Positions 16,067-23,871 of a stretch of 28,175 bases of DNA are shown one piece after another. How positions within the stretch are numbered: the first letter of the stretch is position 1; each line of letters begins with the position of its first letter. Source of the stretch: Paucimonas sp. (GTDB taxonomy: Bacteria; Pseudomonadota; Gammaproteobacteria; Burkholderiales; Burkholderiaceae_D). The DNA lies in contig JAQSWC010000005.1 of assembly GCA_029266815.1 (NCBI GenBank), positions 1-28,175 on the forward strand, in the 5' to 3' direction. The notes under the pieces were generated by a model. The model made no database searches. It was not told the origin of the DNA and worked only from the letters and a program-made list of their open reading frames with translations. Position numbers and translations under genes: made by a program.

Positions 16067-18283
16067 ATGTCAAAGCCACAATTTTATCAGCAGGCCGATA
16101 TTCTGCCGCCTTCCGCTTCCGCAGTTACCAGCTTCCGAAACTCTTTCGCTTTCTTCTTCCTGCTGTCCACCTGCGTCCTGCTGGTAGCGTGGCGCTCTTT
16201 TCATCTCACGGCCGAGACGCTGGGTGTCCCCTTCACCTATCAGGAAGGCGATGTGGTCGTCGTGCTCATGCACATCAAGGGTTTGCTTCAGGACGGCTGG
16301 CCGACGACAGTCTCACATCTGTCTGCCCCCTTCGTCTATCCAGCCGCTGCCTTTCCACATATGACCAGCACCGACTGGCTGGTCATGAAGGCCATTTCCT
16401 TCTTCACTTCGGATCCGGGGCTTGTCCTCAATGTGTTCTTCCTTTTCACACTGGTGGCAAGTGCATGGTCTTCCGCATACGCTGCATACCAATTGCGCCT
16501 GTCGCGCGGCGTCGCGTTCGGCATAGGCGTGCTGTATGCCTTCCTGCCCTTTGCGTTGATCCGCAACGTCCATCATCTGAACCTGGTCTACTACCTCGTC
16601 CCACTGCTATGTCTGCTGGCAGTCGTCATAGCAGGGCGTGGTGAAGGAATACGCTATCCGAGGCAAGCAACATTCATTGGACTCGCCGCCTGCTGTGCAC
16701 AGGGTTTTGATTACATCTATTTCAGCTACTTCGCTGCCCTGCTGTTCGGCGTCGCTGCACTAATTGCTTGGCGGCGTGGCGAGAGGGCAGCACTCAGGCT
16801 CCCTTTGTTGGCCATAGCGCTCATCTGCGTTTCGACGGCAATTAACCTCTTTCCCGCCTATCGTAGCTGGCAGGCTGAAGGAAAACCGCCCGAGATGGGA
16901 TACAAATCGATTGCGGAAGCGGAAGTCTACGGTGCCAAGCTCCGCCGCATGATTGCGCCCCACCCCGACAATCCCGTGAGACCCTTGGCAAAATATGCGA
17001 AACGTGACAATCATGCCGGCTTCCCGATTGAAAACGAAAATGTCACTGCACGCCTAGGCCTGTTTGCAGCCTTCGGACTGCTTGTGGTCCTGTTTTCCCT
17101 GCTCCGTACTCACGCGGTTCGTGAGCAGCCCGAACGAGCTGTCCATACGCTTGCTGTGGTGACGTTCCTCGTTATCACTGTCGGTGGACTGGGCGCAGTC
17201 ATCAATCTCGTTGGCACGCCGGATATACGAGCCTACAACCGTTTCTCCGTCTACCTGGCATTCCTTGTCCTGGCTGCAGCCGGATTTTGGCTACAGCGCA
17301 GATTTCTCAGCCCGCATCGTTGGCGTCGGCTTTCCGCTTATGCACTGGCAGGTAGCTTCGCTTTATTCAGCCTCTATGACCAACTACTCGATGCACGTTT
17401 CTTCGTAGCGAAACAGGGCGAGAATTTAACGCGCATAAAAGGCGAAAAAACCGCGGTACAAAATCTGGAGCGGGCCTTACCCGACAACGCTGCAGTTCTG
17501 CAATTACCTCTTACCGGTTATCCCCCTATCCATGTCTTTCATCAGATGCTTTCGTACGACCATGGCCGGCCGGCGATATGGTCTACGCGTCTACGGTGGA
17601 GTTGGCCGTCGCTAACCGAACGCCATCGCTCGTGGCAGAATCGGCTGGCCGCACTTCGAGGGATTGCATTTTTGGAAGGCGCCGCATTGTCCGGCTTTGA
17701 TGCAATCTGGATCGACCGCGCGGCGTATGCTGACAGCGGGCAGAAGCTACTGGCCGATCTCCTCCATGAACACGTGCGGAAAATCGATACCGGCAACGAA
17801 CGGTATATAGCGCTCGACTTGCGCGCCTACTCTGCCACGCTAAAGACTGACATGGGCGAAGCCACTTTCCGCGAACAAGCAAAAGTTCTCTTGGGTAACG
17901 ACATGCTAGTTAAGTGGGCCAAGGGATTTTACGATGAAGAACGTAACCAGGAAGGGCGTCCTTTCCGCTGGGTGAAAAACAAGGCAGACCTCATTGTTCA
18001 CAATGCAGGCGATAATCACGCCGCCTCCTGCATCAGCTTCGCCGTTGCGGCGCCGCACTCAGGAATAATTGAAGTCAGCGGGGCAAACGCTCCCATGAAA
18101 ATTGACGCCACGGCAGTGCCTCAGCCAGTACGTATTTCGGTGCATCTCGAATCAGGAGCGTCTCGTCGCCTTCGGTTCTCAACTGGCATACGGAGGCTGG
18201 ATGCGCCTGGCGACCCAAGAGAGCTATATTTTTTCGTCATGGATTTCACTATGACACCGCAAACCTGCAGGAATGAAACATGA
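16067..18283 (+). CDS. GT-C-like polytopic membrane glycosyltransferase (GtrC-type role)
   Basis: The 738-residue protein has about 10-11 predicted transmembrane helices between residues 26 and 435 and a large soluble C-terminal part (about 440-738). The first loop after helix 1 contains TYQEGDVVVVLMHI, with Glu60 and Asp62. GT-C glycosyltransferases place a catalytic acid in exactly this first periplasmic loop. No specific family name is certain; YfhO-like and GtrC-like proteins look similar. It heads an operon that ends with GtrB- and GtrA-like genes, so the expected role is transfer of a lipid-linked sugar onto the glycan in the periplasm. The stop overlaps the next start (ATGA). The C-terminal domain is unassigned. 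Confidence 0.7.
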   Translation: MSKPQFYQQADILPPSASAVTSFRNSFAFFFLLSTCVLLVAWRSFHLTAETLGVPFTYQEGDVVVVLMHIKGLLQDGWPTTVSHLSAPFVYPAAAFPHMTSTDWLVMKAISFFTSDPGLVLNVFFLFTLVASAWSSAYAAYQLRLSRGVAFGIGVLYAFLPFALIRNVHHLNLVYYLVPLLCLLAVVIAGRGEGIRYPRQATFIGLAACCAQGFDYIYFSYFAALLFGVAALIAWRRGERAALRLPLLAIALICVSTAINLFPAYRSWQAEGKPPEMGYKSIAEAEVYGAKLRRMIAPHPDNPVRPLAKYAKRDNHAGFPIENENVTARLGLFAAFGLLVVLFSLLRTHAVREQPERAVHTLAVVTFLVITVGGLGAVINLVGTPDIRAYNRFSVYLAFLVLAAAGFWLQRRFLSPHRWRRLSAYALAGSFALFSLYDQLLDARFFVAKQGENLTRIKGEKTAVQNLERALPDNAAVLQLPLTGYPPIHVFHQMLSYDHGRPAIWSTRLRWSWPSLTERHRSWQNRLAALRGIAFLEGAALSGFDAIWIDRAAYADSGQKLLADLLHEHVRKIDTGNERYIALDLRAYSATLKTDMGEATFREQAKVLLGNDMLVKWAKGFYDEERNQEGRPFRWVKNKADLIVHNAGDNHAASCISFAVAAPHSGIIEVSGANAPMKIDATAVPQPVRISVHLESGASRRLRFSTGIRRLDAPGDPRELYFFVMDFTMTPQTCRNET

Positions 18284-19278
18284 ACCTGAAATCGAAGAAA
18301 GTGCTGGTTACCGGAGCCGACGGCTTTATCGGAAGCCATCTTGTCGAGGCGCTGTTGACACACGGCTGCGATGTCCGCGCATTCGTTTACTACAACTCGC
18401 AGAATAGTTGGGGCTGGCTTGACACTCTGCCTGCCAAAGTCACGCGTACGCTCGATGTATTTGCCGGTGATATACGTGACCCCAATGGTGTGCATGAAGC
18501 GATGGCCGGCTGTGACGTTGTATTTCATTTGGCTGCACTGATTGCAATCCCGTTTTCCTACCATTCGCCAGACTCCTACATCGACACGAACATCAAGGGA
18601 ACTTTGAACGTGCTGCAGGCGGCACGGCGTCTGGGGACGGAGCGCGTATTGCTGACATCAACTTCCGAAGTCTACGGCACCGCGCAATATGCCCCGATCG
18701 ATGAAAAGCATCCTTTTCAGGGCCAGTCGCCCTATAGCGCCACCAAGATCGGTGCAGACCGGCTCGGTGAGTCGTTCTACCGCTCGTTCAATACGCCGGT
18801 CGTCATTGTTCGTCCTTTCAACACCTACGGCCCGCGCCAATCCGCGCGTGCAGTCATCCCGACAGTTATCACGCAACTCCTTTCCGGACAGACCGAACTA
18901 CGCCTGGGTAGTCTGACGCCGACACGTGACTTCAACTACGTAAAGGATACAGCCGCCGGCTTCGTCGCCCTGGCGGAGTCGGATGCCGCCGTCGGCAAGG
19001 AAGTCAATATTGCCACCGGTGTTGAGCACACGATCGGCGACACCGCCAGGATATTGATCGAAGAACTAAATCCGGAAGCGCGCATCGTCACCGATGAGCA
19101 ACGCCTTCGCCCTGATGCTTCCGAGGTCTTCCGCCTGATCGGCGACAACACTCAAATCACCACGCTGACGCCGTGGAAACCGCAGTACGACCTGCACGCG
19201 GGCCTACGCGACACCATCGCCTGGTTCCGTCAGCCTGAGAACCTGGCCCGCTACAAAGCCTGGTTATACAACCTGTAG
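18280..19278 (+). CDS. NAD-dependent sugar-nucleotide 4,6-dehydratase, LegB-like
   Basis: This 332-residue extended SDR enzyme has the NAD-binding motif TGADGFIGSH (about 11-20), the catalytic triad region Thr128-Ser129-Glu130 (STSEVYG) and Tyr152-x3-Lys156 (SPYSATKIGADR). The Glu after Ser is the acid expected in a 4,6-dehydratase. The stretches AFVYYNSQNSWGWLDTLP, FHLAALIAIPFSYHSP and RPFNTYGPRQSARAVIPT closely match, from memory, the LegB family that dehydrates an NDP-N-acetylglucosamine in legionaminic acid synthesis. The other leg genes are absent here. The neighbours are a nucleotidyltransferase and a reductase, pointing instead to an NDP-6-deoxyhexose or 6-deoxyhexosamine. Substrate and nucleotide are not determinable from the sequence. 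Confidence 0.82.
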   Translation: MNLKSKKVLVTGADGFIGSHLVEALLTHGCDVRAFVYYNSQNSWGWLDTLPAKVTRTLDVFAGDIRDPNGVHEAMAGCDVVFHLAALIAIPFSYHSPDSYIDTNIKGTLNVLQAARRLGTERVLLTSTSEVYGTAQYAPIDEKHPFQGQSPYSATKIGADRLGESFYRSFNTPVVIVRPFNTYGPRQSARAVIPTVITQLLSGQTELRLGSLTPTRDFNYVKDTAAGFVALAESDAAVGKEVNIATGVEHTIGDTARILIEELNPEARIVTDEQRLRPDASEVFRLIGDNTQITTLTPWKPQYDLHAGLRDTIAWFRQPENLARYKAWLYNL

Positions 19279-19290
19279 GAGCTTTAACTC

Positions 19291-20001
19291 ATGAGAGCAA
19301 TCATCCTTGCAGGCGGTAAAGGCACTAGGCTACGCCCATACACGACGCTGATTCCCAAGCCGCTGGTGCCGCTCGGCGGCAAGTACTCGATCCTCGAGAT
19401 CATCCTGATGCAGCTGAAGCGCAACGGCTTCACGCACGTCACGCTCGCGGTCAACCATCTGTCGAACCTGATTATGGCTTACTTCGGCGATGGCAGCAGG
19501 CTGGGATTGAAGCTTGACTATTCGCTAGAGGAAGGCGAACTTAGTACGATTGGCCCACTGACGCTGATCGACGATCTGCCAGAAAATTTCCTAGTGATGA
19601 ACGGCGATATCCTGTGTGATCTCGACTATCGTGCGTTTTTCAGTCGCCATATCGAGACAGATAGCCAAATCTCCGTGTCCGCCTTCCGGCGGCAGGTCAA
19701 GATAGATTTCGGTGTGCTGCGCTACGATGAATCGGGGCGATTGACAGCCTTCCAGGAAAAACCGGTCTACGATTTCGACGTCAGCATGGGTATCTATTGC
19801 ATCAACCGCGCTGTGATAGAGGCACTGCCCCGAGGCAAGACCTATGGTTTTGACAGCCTGATGATGGATGGACTGGCACGTGGACAACGCATCGATATCC
19901 GGCCTTTCTCGGGTTACTGGCTAGACATCGGCCGTCCTGATGATTATCAGCACGCGGACGAGAATTTTGACGAATTGTCGGCGAAACTGGGCATCGAGTG
20001 A
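19291..20001 (+). CDS. Sugar-1-phosphate nucleotidyltransferase
   Basis: The 236-residue protein joins an NTP to a sugar-1-phosphate. It has the N-terminal signature LAGGKGTRLRPYT (about 6-18), IPKPLVPLGGK (substrate-binding Lys), the metal site NGDILCDLDY (about 105-114), FQEKP and a C-terminal GYWLDIGRPDDY. This is the NTP_transferase fold of GDP-mannose/GDP-GlcNAc and glucose-1-phosphate transferases. It lacks the C-terminal hexapeptide domain found in bifunctional members. A TAGGAG ribosome site precedes the ATG by a few bases. It presumably supplies the NDP-sugar for the dehydratase upstream. Homology to PtmE-type GDP-GlcNAc pyrophosphorylases is suggestive because LegB-type enzymes can use GDP-GlcNAc. 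Confidence 0.83.
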   Translation: MRAIILAGGKGTRLRPYTTLIPKPLVPLGGKYSILEIILMQLKRNGFTHVTLAVNHLSNLIMAYFGDGSRLGLKLDYSLEEGELSTIGPLTLIDDLPENFLVMNGDILCDLDYRAFFSRHIETDSQISVSAFRRQVKIDFGVLRYDESGRLTAFQEKPVYDFDVSMGIYCINRAVIEALPRGKTYGFDSLMMDGLARGQRIDIRPFSGYWLDIGRPDDYQHADENFDELSAKLGIE

Positions 20002-20864
20002 TGCAGACCGTATTAGTTACCGGCGCATCCGGTGCACTCGGCCAAGCGGTGATGCGCCGCTTGCGGGAAGATGCCAACTGCCGTTCTGTTGCTGCCAGCC
20101 GATCCAGCGACGATGTGGCACTCGACCTATGTGATCCTGCGCAAATATCCGCAGTAATCGAGCGGGTTCGTCCCAATCTAGTCTTGCATCTGGCGGCAGT
20201 CTTCGGCGACGATTTCGAACTTGCATACGCGGTTAATGTCGAGGCGACTCGCCGGCTGCTGACGGCGGTCTACGAAGCCAGCCCGGCAACCCGCATCGTA
20301 GTAGCCGGGTCGGCCGCCGAATACGGCGTCATTCGCCCGGAAGAAAACCCGGTCCGGGAAGACCGTGTACTTGCGCCGGTGTCGACCTATGGCCTGACGA
20401 AGGCTTGGCAAACGCAACTTGCAGGGCTGCATGCAAGTCGCGGCGCGAATGTAGTCGTTGCCCGCATTTTCAATCTTGTTGGACCGGGGATGTCCGAGCG
20501 TCTGTTTATCGGCCGGGTGCAAAAACAGATCGGCGAAGTGCTGAACGGATATCGCTCCGCAATCGAGCTGGGACCCCTCGACGCGATAAGGGACTATGTG
20601 TCTACGGACGATGCCGTCGACCAACTTCTTGCAATTGCCGCGCACGCTGAACCAGGAAGCGTGCATCATATCGCCAGCGGTATTCCAGTTTCGATGCACG
20701 AACTGCTTCGCCGGCTGCTGGAAAAAAGCGGACTGGACATGACAATTGTCCGCAGTTCGAATGCCTCAACCAATCGCACCGGCTACGATGTGCCGGAGAT
20801 CTATGCCGACATGACCCGAACTATGAAACTGATGAATCTTTGGAGGTCTCGTGCCGAAGCTTAA
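20001..20864 (+). CDS. SDR sugar-nucleotide 4-ketoreductase, Rmd-like
   Basis: This 287-residue NAD(P)-dependent protein has the Rossmann motif TGASGALGQAV (about 7-17), LVLHLAAVFGDDF, AGSAAEYG, Tyr130-x3-Lys134 (STYGLTK), ARIFNLVGPG and IRDYVSTDDAV. The residues after the catalytic Ser are Ala-Ala-Glu instead of the Asp-Glu or Ser-Glu of dehydratases, which fits a reductase or epimerase. The NLVGPG and RDYV motifs resemble GDP-6-deoxy-D-mannose reductases (Rmd). Paired with the dehydratase at 18280 it would reduce the 4-keto group to yield a 6-deoxysugar. I place the start at the ATG at 20001, overlapping the previous stop (TGATG); the GTG 3 bases earlier is less likely. The 3' end overlaps the next gene by 14 bases. 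Confidence 0.78.
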   Translation: MQTVLVTGASGALGQAVMRRLREDANCRSVAASRSSDDVALDLCDPAQISAVIERVRPNLVLHLAAVFGDDFELAYAVNVEATRRLLTAVYEASPATRIVVAGSAAEYGVIRPEENPVREDRVLAPVSTYGLTKAWQTQLAGLHASRGANVVVARIFNLVGPGMSERLFIGRVQKQIGEVLNGYRSAIELGPLDAIRDYVSTDDAVDQLLAIAAHAEPGSVHHIASGIPVSMHELLRRLLEKSGLDMTIVRSSNASTNRTGYDVPEIYADMTRTMKLMNLWRSRAEA

Positions 20865-21837
20865 GCTCACCGTCATCGCACCCGTTTTCAATGAAGAACA
20901 AGTGATCGCGCACTTCCACGCACGCACACACGCCGTGCTCGACACCCTCGACGATGTCGACGCAAAGATCCTGTACGTGCTCGACAAATGCACCGACAAT
21001 ACCTTGGAAGTGCTGCGCAACTTGGCAAATGGCGATGCGAAGACCCGTGTGATTGCCCTGTCATCGCGCTTCGGCCACCAGATGTCGCTGCTGGCCGGTA
21101 TTGAAAACGCGCTCGATGCTGATGCCATCGTAATGATGGATAGTGATCTTCAACATCCGCCGGAGTTGATTCCCGAGCTGATCGGCAGATACCGCGAAGG
21201 CCACGACGTCGTCTATACCATACGCCGCGACACAGAAGACGCCGGCCTCCTGCGCAAGGCGGCCGGCAACCTTTTTTACCGGGTGCTCCGCACGCTGTCG
21301 AAAGTGCCGATCAACGCGAATGCTGCCGACTTCCGCCTCATTTCCGCCCGAGTCGCACGCTGTCTGGCCAGCGGGTTCCGGGAGCGGAACATGTTCCTGC
21401 GCGGCGTGTTCTCGTGGATGGGATTCAAACAATCCTCCGTCGAATACATTGCGGAAAAGCGTTTCGCCGGAAAATCAAAGTACTCTTTCTCCCGGATGAT
21501 GCAACTCGCGACCGCCGGTATCCTGTCGTTCAGTACTAAGCCATTACAGGTGGGCATGTTCGTCGGCATCGGGTTTGCAGTGCTGGCCTTCTTTTTCATG
21601 CTGGGTGCAGTGGTCAATTATTTCATCGACCAGTCACTGCCCAGCGGCTGGACAACTGTGGTCTCGCTACTGCTGCTGTTTAGCGGCGTGCAGCTGATCG
21701 TGCTCGGCACCATGGGTGCCTACATCGGCGCGATCTACGAAGAAGTCAAGGGGCGGCCACGTTACATCATTGAGGAGGAGATCGTGCACCATGAGGCGGT
21801 CGCGTTACATCATCGAATAGGAGAACGCGCATCATGA
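20851..21837 (+). CDS. GtrB-like GT2 glycosyltransferase (undecaprenyl-phosphate sugar synthase)
   Basis: The 328-residue GT2 enzyme has the N-terminal APVFNEEQVI, a DxD motif in MMDSDLQHPPELIPELI (about 93-109), RFAGKSKYSF (about 203-212) and two C-terminal transmembrane helices (about 235-260 and 270-295) followed by a short cytoplasmic tail. This is the layout of GtrB/ArnC/dolichol-phosphate-mannose synthase proteins, which move a sugar from NDP to undecaprenyl phosphate at the inner membrane. The start is GTG with a strong TGGAGG site inside the previous gene, and the two genes overlap by 14 bases. The GtrA-like gene two places downstream supports the assignment. Confidence 0.87.
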   Translation: MPKLKLTVIAPVFNEEQVIAHFHARTHAVLDTLDDVDAKILYVLDKCTDNTLEVLRNLANGDAKTRVIALSSRFGHQMSLLAGIENALDADAIVMMDSDLQHPPELIPELIGRYREGHDVVYTIRRDTEDAGLLRKAAGNLFYRVLRTLSKVPINANAADFRLISARVARCLASGFRERNMFLRGVFSWMGFKQSSVEYIAEKRFAGKSKYSFSRMMQLATAGILSFSTKPLQVGMFVGIGFAVLAFFFMLGAVVNYFIDQSLPSGWTTVVSLLLLFSGVQLIVLGTMGAYIGAIYEEVKGRPRYIIEEEIVHHEAVALHHRIGERAS

Positions 21838-22517
21838 CCGAGCCGGTAGACTTCGACCAATATGTCGGTAACTACAACCAACTTCTGCGTGATCAGACCA
21901 GCTTCTTTTCGCCTAGCGAAGAGTATTTCGCACGCTACAAAGTAGATATCGTACGCAATCGTGTCCGGAGTCCGGTGCAGCGCGTACTTGAATACGGCTG
22001 CGGCATCGGACGCAATATCCGTTTTCTGCGCAACGCTTTCCCTGAAGCAGAGATCGTGGGATCCGACATTTCCTGCGCCAGCTTGGAAGTGGCACGTAAG
22101 GAGAACGCCGGCGTCCAGTTCCTTGAAGAGCACAATGGCATGGCATCGCCTGGCCAGTTCGATGTCATTTTCGTCGCCGGGGTGTTCCATCATGTGCCGC
22201 CACCGCAGCGCGAGTCAGTATCGAAGACGCTGATGGATCGGTTGGCACCCGGCGGCAAAGTTTTCGTCTTCGAGCACAATCCCTATAACCCAGTGACGCG
22301 CCGAATTGTCAACACTTGTCCCTACGACGCGGATGCGGTTTTGCTCAAGCCGGCCGAACTCAAACGTACGCTGAAGAACGCCGGCATGACGCTGGAGAAG
22401 CAAGCCTATTGCCTATTCGTCCCGCCCAGCCTGCCGGCATTGAGGGGCCTGGAAAGACATCTCGGATGGCTTCCACTTGGCGGGCAATACTGGGTGCAAG
22501 CATGTCGGCCACGCTGA
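21834..22517 (+). CDS. Class I SAM-dependent methyltransferase
   Basis: This 227-residue methyltransferase has SAM motif I RVLEYGCGIGRNIRFL (about 50-65), acidic loop VGSDISCASLEVARKE, motif IV FDVIFVAGVFHHVPP and motif V LAPGGKVFVFEHNPYNPVTRRIV. The C-terminal half is typical of the Methyltransf_11/23 group. It overlaps the GtrB-like stop (ATGA) and its own 3' end is overlapped by the gtrA-like gene, so it belongs to the decoration operon. Since it lies between the lipid-sugar synthase and flippase genes, it probably methylates the 6-deoxysugar, either as the nucleotide or on the lipid carrier; this is inference. Confidence 0.82.
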   Translation: MTEPVDFDQYVGNYNQLLRDQTSFFSPSEEYFARYKVDIVRNRVRSPVQRVLEYGCGIGRNIRFLRNAFPEAEIVGSDISCASLEVARKENAGVQFLEEHNGMASPGQFDVIFVAGVFHHVPPPQRESVSKTLMDRLAPGGKVFVFEHNPYNPVTRRIVNTCPYDADAVLLKPAELKRTLKNAGMTLEKQAYCLFVPPSLPALRGLERHLGWLPLGGQYWVQACRPR

Positions 22518-22912
22518 ACCAGCTTTTTCGTTACGTCTCGGTAGGCGTACTGAATACGTTGCTGGGATATTGCGTCATCTTCGCTTGCATGTATCTCGCG
22601 AAGATGTCGCCAGAAGCCAGCAACGCAGCGGGCTATGCGGTAGGCCTTGTCCTGTCCTACGTTCTGAACCGGAATTTCACTTTCCGAAGCACCCAAGCCA
22701 AAAGAAGGGAAGCTATTAAGTTCATCTCGGTCTTCGCATTCGCTTACGCACTGAACTACTTGGCGCTGCTGATGTTTGTCTATGAATTCAGTGTGAACAA
22801 GGGCGCGAGCCAAGTACTCGCAGGCGTCGTCTACGTCGGCGCCTCTTTTCTGATGAACAAATACTTCGTGTTCTCTACTCAAAATGTGAAGCCGGAAAAG
22901 CCATTTGGCTGA
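22502..22912 (+). CDS. GtrA-family membrane protein (lipid-linked sugar flippase)
   Basis: The 136-residue protein has four transmembrane helices (FRYVSVGVLNTLLGYCVIF; AAGYAVGLVLSYVLNRNFTF; KFISVFAFAYALNYLALLM; VLAGVVYVGASFLMNKYFVF). The N-R-x-F-T-F and N-K-Y-F-V-F motifs after helices 2 and 4 are characteristic of GtrA. Members are thought to flip undecaprenyl-phosphate sugars to the periplasm. I use the ATG at 22502, which gives the usual short N-terminus; the frame is open further upstream, but that stretch is only the shadow of the methyltransferase. It overlaps that gene by 16 bases and closes the operon. A hairpin (ATCCTG-CAGC-CAGGAT, 22912-22927) follows without a T-tract. Confidence 0.87.
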   Translation: MSATLNQLFRYVSVGVLNTLLGYCVIFACMYLAKMSPEASNAAGYAVGLVLSYVLNRNFTFRSTQAKRREAIKFISVFAFAYALNYLALLMFVYEFSVNKGASQVLAGVVYVGASFLMNKYFVFSTQNVKPEKPFG

Positions 22913-22934
22913 TCCTGCAGCCAGGATAGCGACC

Positions 22935-22946
22935 TGATACGTATCA
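22935..22946. promoter_or_regulatory. Perfect 12-base palindrome upstream of gluQ
   Basis: TGATACGTATCA is a perfect inverted repeat 34 bases before the gluQ start codon and 22 bases after the gtrA-like stop. It could be a small operator for a dimeric regulator or chance. No recognisable -10/-35 pair overlaps it. Confidence 0.25.
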
Positions 22947-22979
22947 TTGTCGCGTGTTTTTCGGAGGAATTCCGTATCC

Positions 22980-23861
22980 ATGCACACTTCCTACATCGGC
23001 CGCTTTGCACCTTCTCCAACAGGACCGCTGCACATGGGCTCTCTTGTTGCGGCAATGGCCAGCTATCTGGATGCAAAGGCGCACAAGGGAGAATGGCTGG
23101 TGCGGATCGAGGATGTCGATGGCGCGCGCACCGTTGCCGGCGCAGCCGAGGACATCCTGCGTGCACTGTCGATACTGGGGATGTGTTGGAACAGTGAAAT
23201 AGTCTGGCAGAGCAAACGCTATTCACTATATGAGGCGGCTCTTGGACAACTTGGCGATCACATATATGCCTGCGGCTGTACGCGACGTGAAATCGCTGAT
23301 TCAAGACTAGGTATAGGAACCGACGGCAGCGCAATCTATCCCGGTACGTGCCGCAAAGGTCTTGCAGTTGGTAAAGCAGCCCGAGCGCACAGACTGCGCG
23401 TGCCGGACACCAATCAGAAAGATGAATGTATTCGTTTTCAAGATCGCTGGAGGGGCGAGGTTGTTCAGCATCTAGCCGTCGAATGCGGCGATTTCGTGCT
23501 GAGACGGGCCGACGGCTTCTGGGCATATCAGTTGGCAGTAGTGGTCGACGACGCAGACCAGGGGGTTACACATGTTGTACGCGGCATGGATCTGATCGGC
23601 TCCACTGCACGACAAATCTATTTGCAGCGCCTCCTCGCTTTTCATACACCTGAGTATATGCACGTACCCGTCGTAACCAACGCTGCCGGCGAGAAGCTAT
23701 CAAAGCAAACAGGTGCAGCACCACTCGACTTGTCCAATCCCGTAGAAACACTGGCGAATGCCGCGCGATTCCTCGGGCTCGATGTGGCGGAAACAACTTC
23801 AACGGAAGCATTCTGGAACGAAGCTACCCAGCAGTGGGCAACTCGTTTTGAAATACGCTAA
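22980..23861 (+). CDS. gluQ: Glutamyl-Q tRNA(Asp) synthetase
   Basis: The 293-residue protein is a truncated glutamyl-tRNA synthetase that attaches glutamate to queuosine at position 34 of tRNA(Asp). It has the HIGH-class motif GRFAPSPTGPLHMGSLVAA (about 7-25), RIEDVDGAR, a zinc-site pattern YACGCTRRE...YPGTCRKG, YQLAVVVDDADQGVTHVVRG, LLAFHTPEYMHVPVV and a KMSKS-class KLSKQTGA. It stops after the catalytic core, lacking the anticodon-binding domain of GltX, as expected for GluQRS. The ATG at 22980 lies 13 bases after a GGAGG site, a long spacing, but the protein start matches the family. It converges on rhlE with only 10 bases between stops. Confidence 0.93.
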   Translation: MHTSYIGRFAPSPTGPLHMGSLVAAMASYLDAKAHKGEWLVRIEDVDGARTVAGAAEDILRALSILGMCWNSEIVWQSKRYSLYEAALGQLGDHIYACGCTRREIADSRLGIGTDGSAIYPGTCRKGLAVGKAARAHRLRVPDTNQKDECIRFQDRWRGEVVQHLAVECGDFVLRRADGFWAYQLAVVVDDADQGVTHVVRGMDLIGSTARQIYLQRLLAFHTPEYMHVPVVTNAAGEKLSKQTGAAPLDLSNPVETLANAARFLGLDVAETTSTEAFWNEATQQWATRFEIR

Positions 23862-23871
23862 AGCGTAGCGA

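Noticed and set aside
22316..22501. Upstream extension of the gtrA-like reading frame by 62 codons.
   Set aside because: The extension lies wholly within the methyltransferase gene in another frame and is Arg/Gly/Gln-rich. GtrA proteins start just before the first membrane helix, as from 22502.
23854..23867. Inverted repeat TACGCT-AA-AGCGTA at the gluQ stop as a bidirectional terminator.
   Set aside because: The stem is short (5-6 bp) and there is no T-tract on either strand, so termination cannot be claimed.
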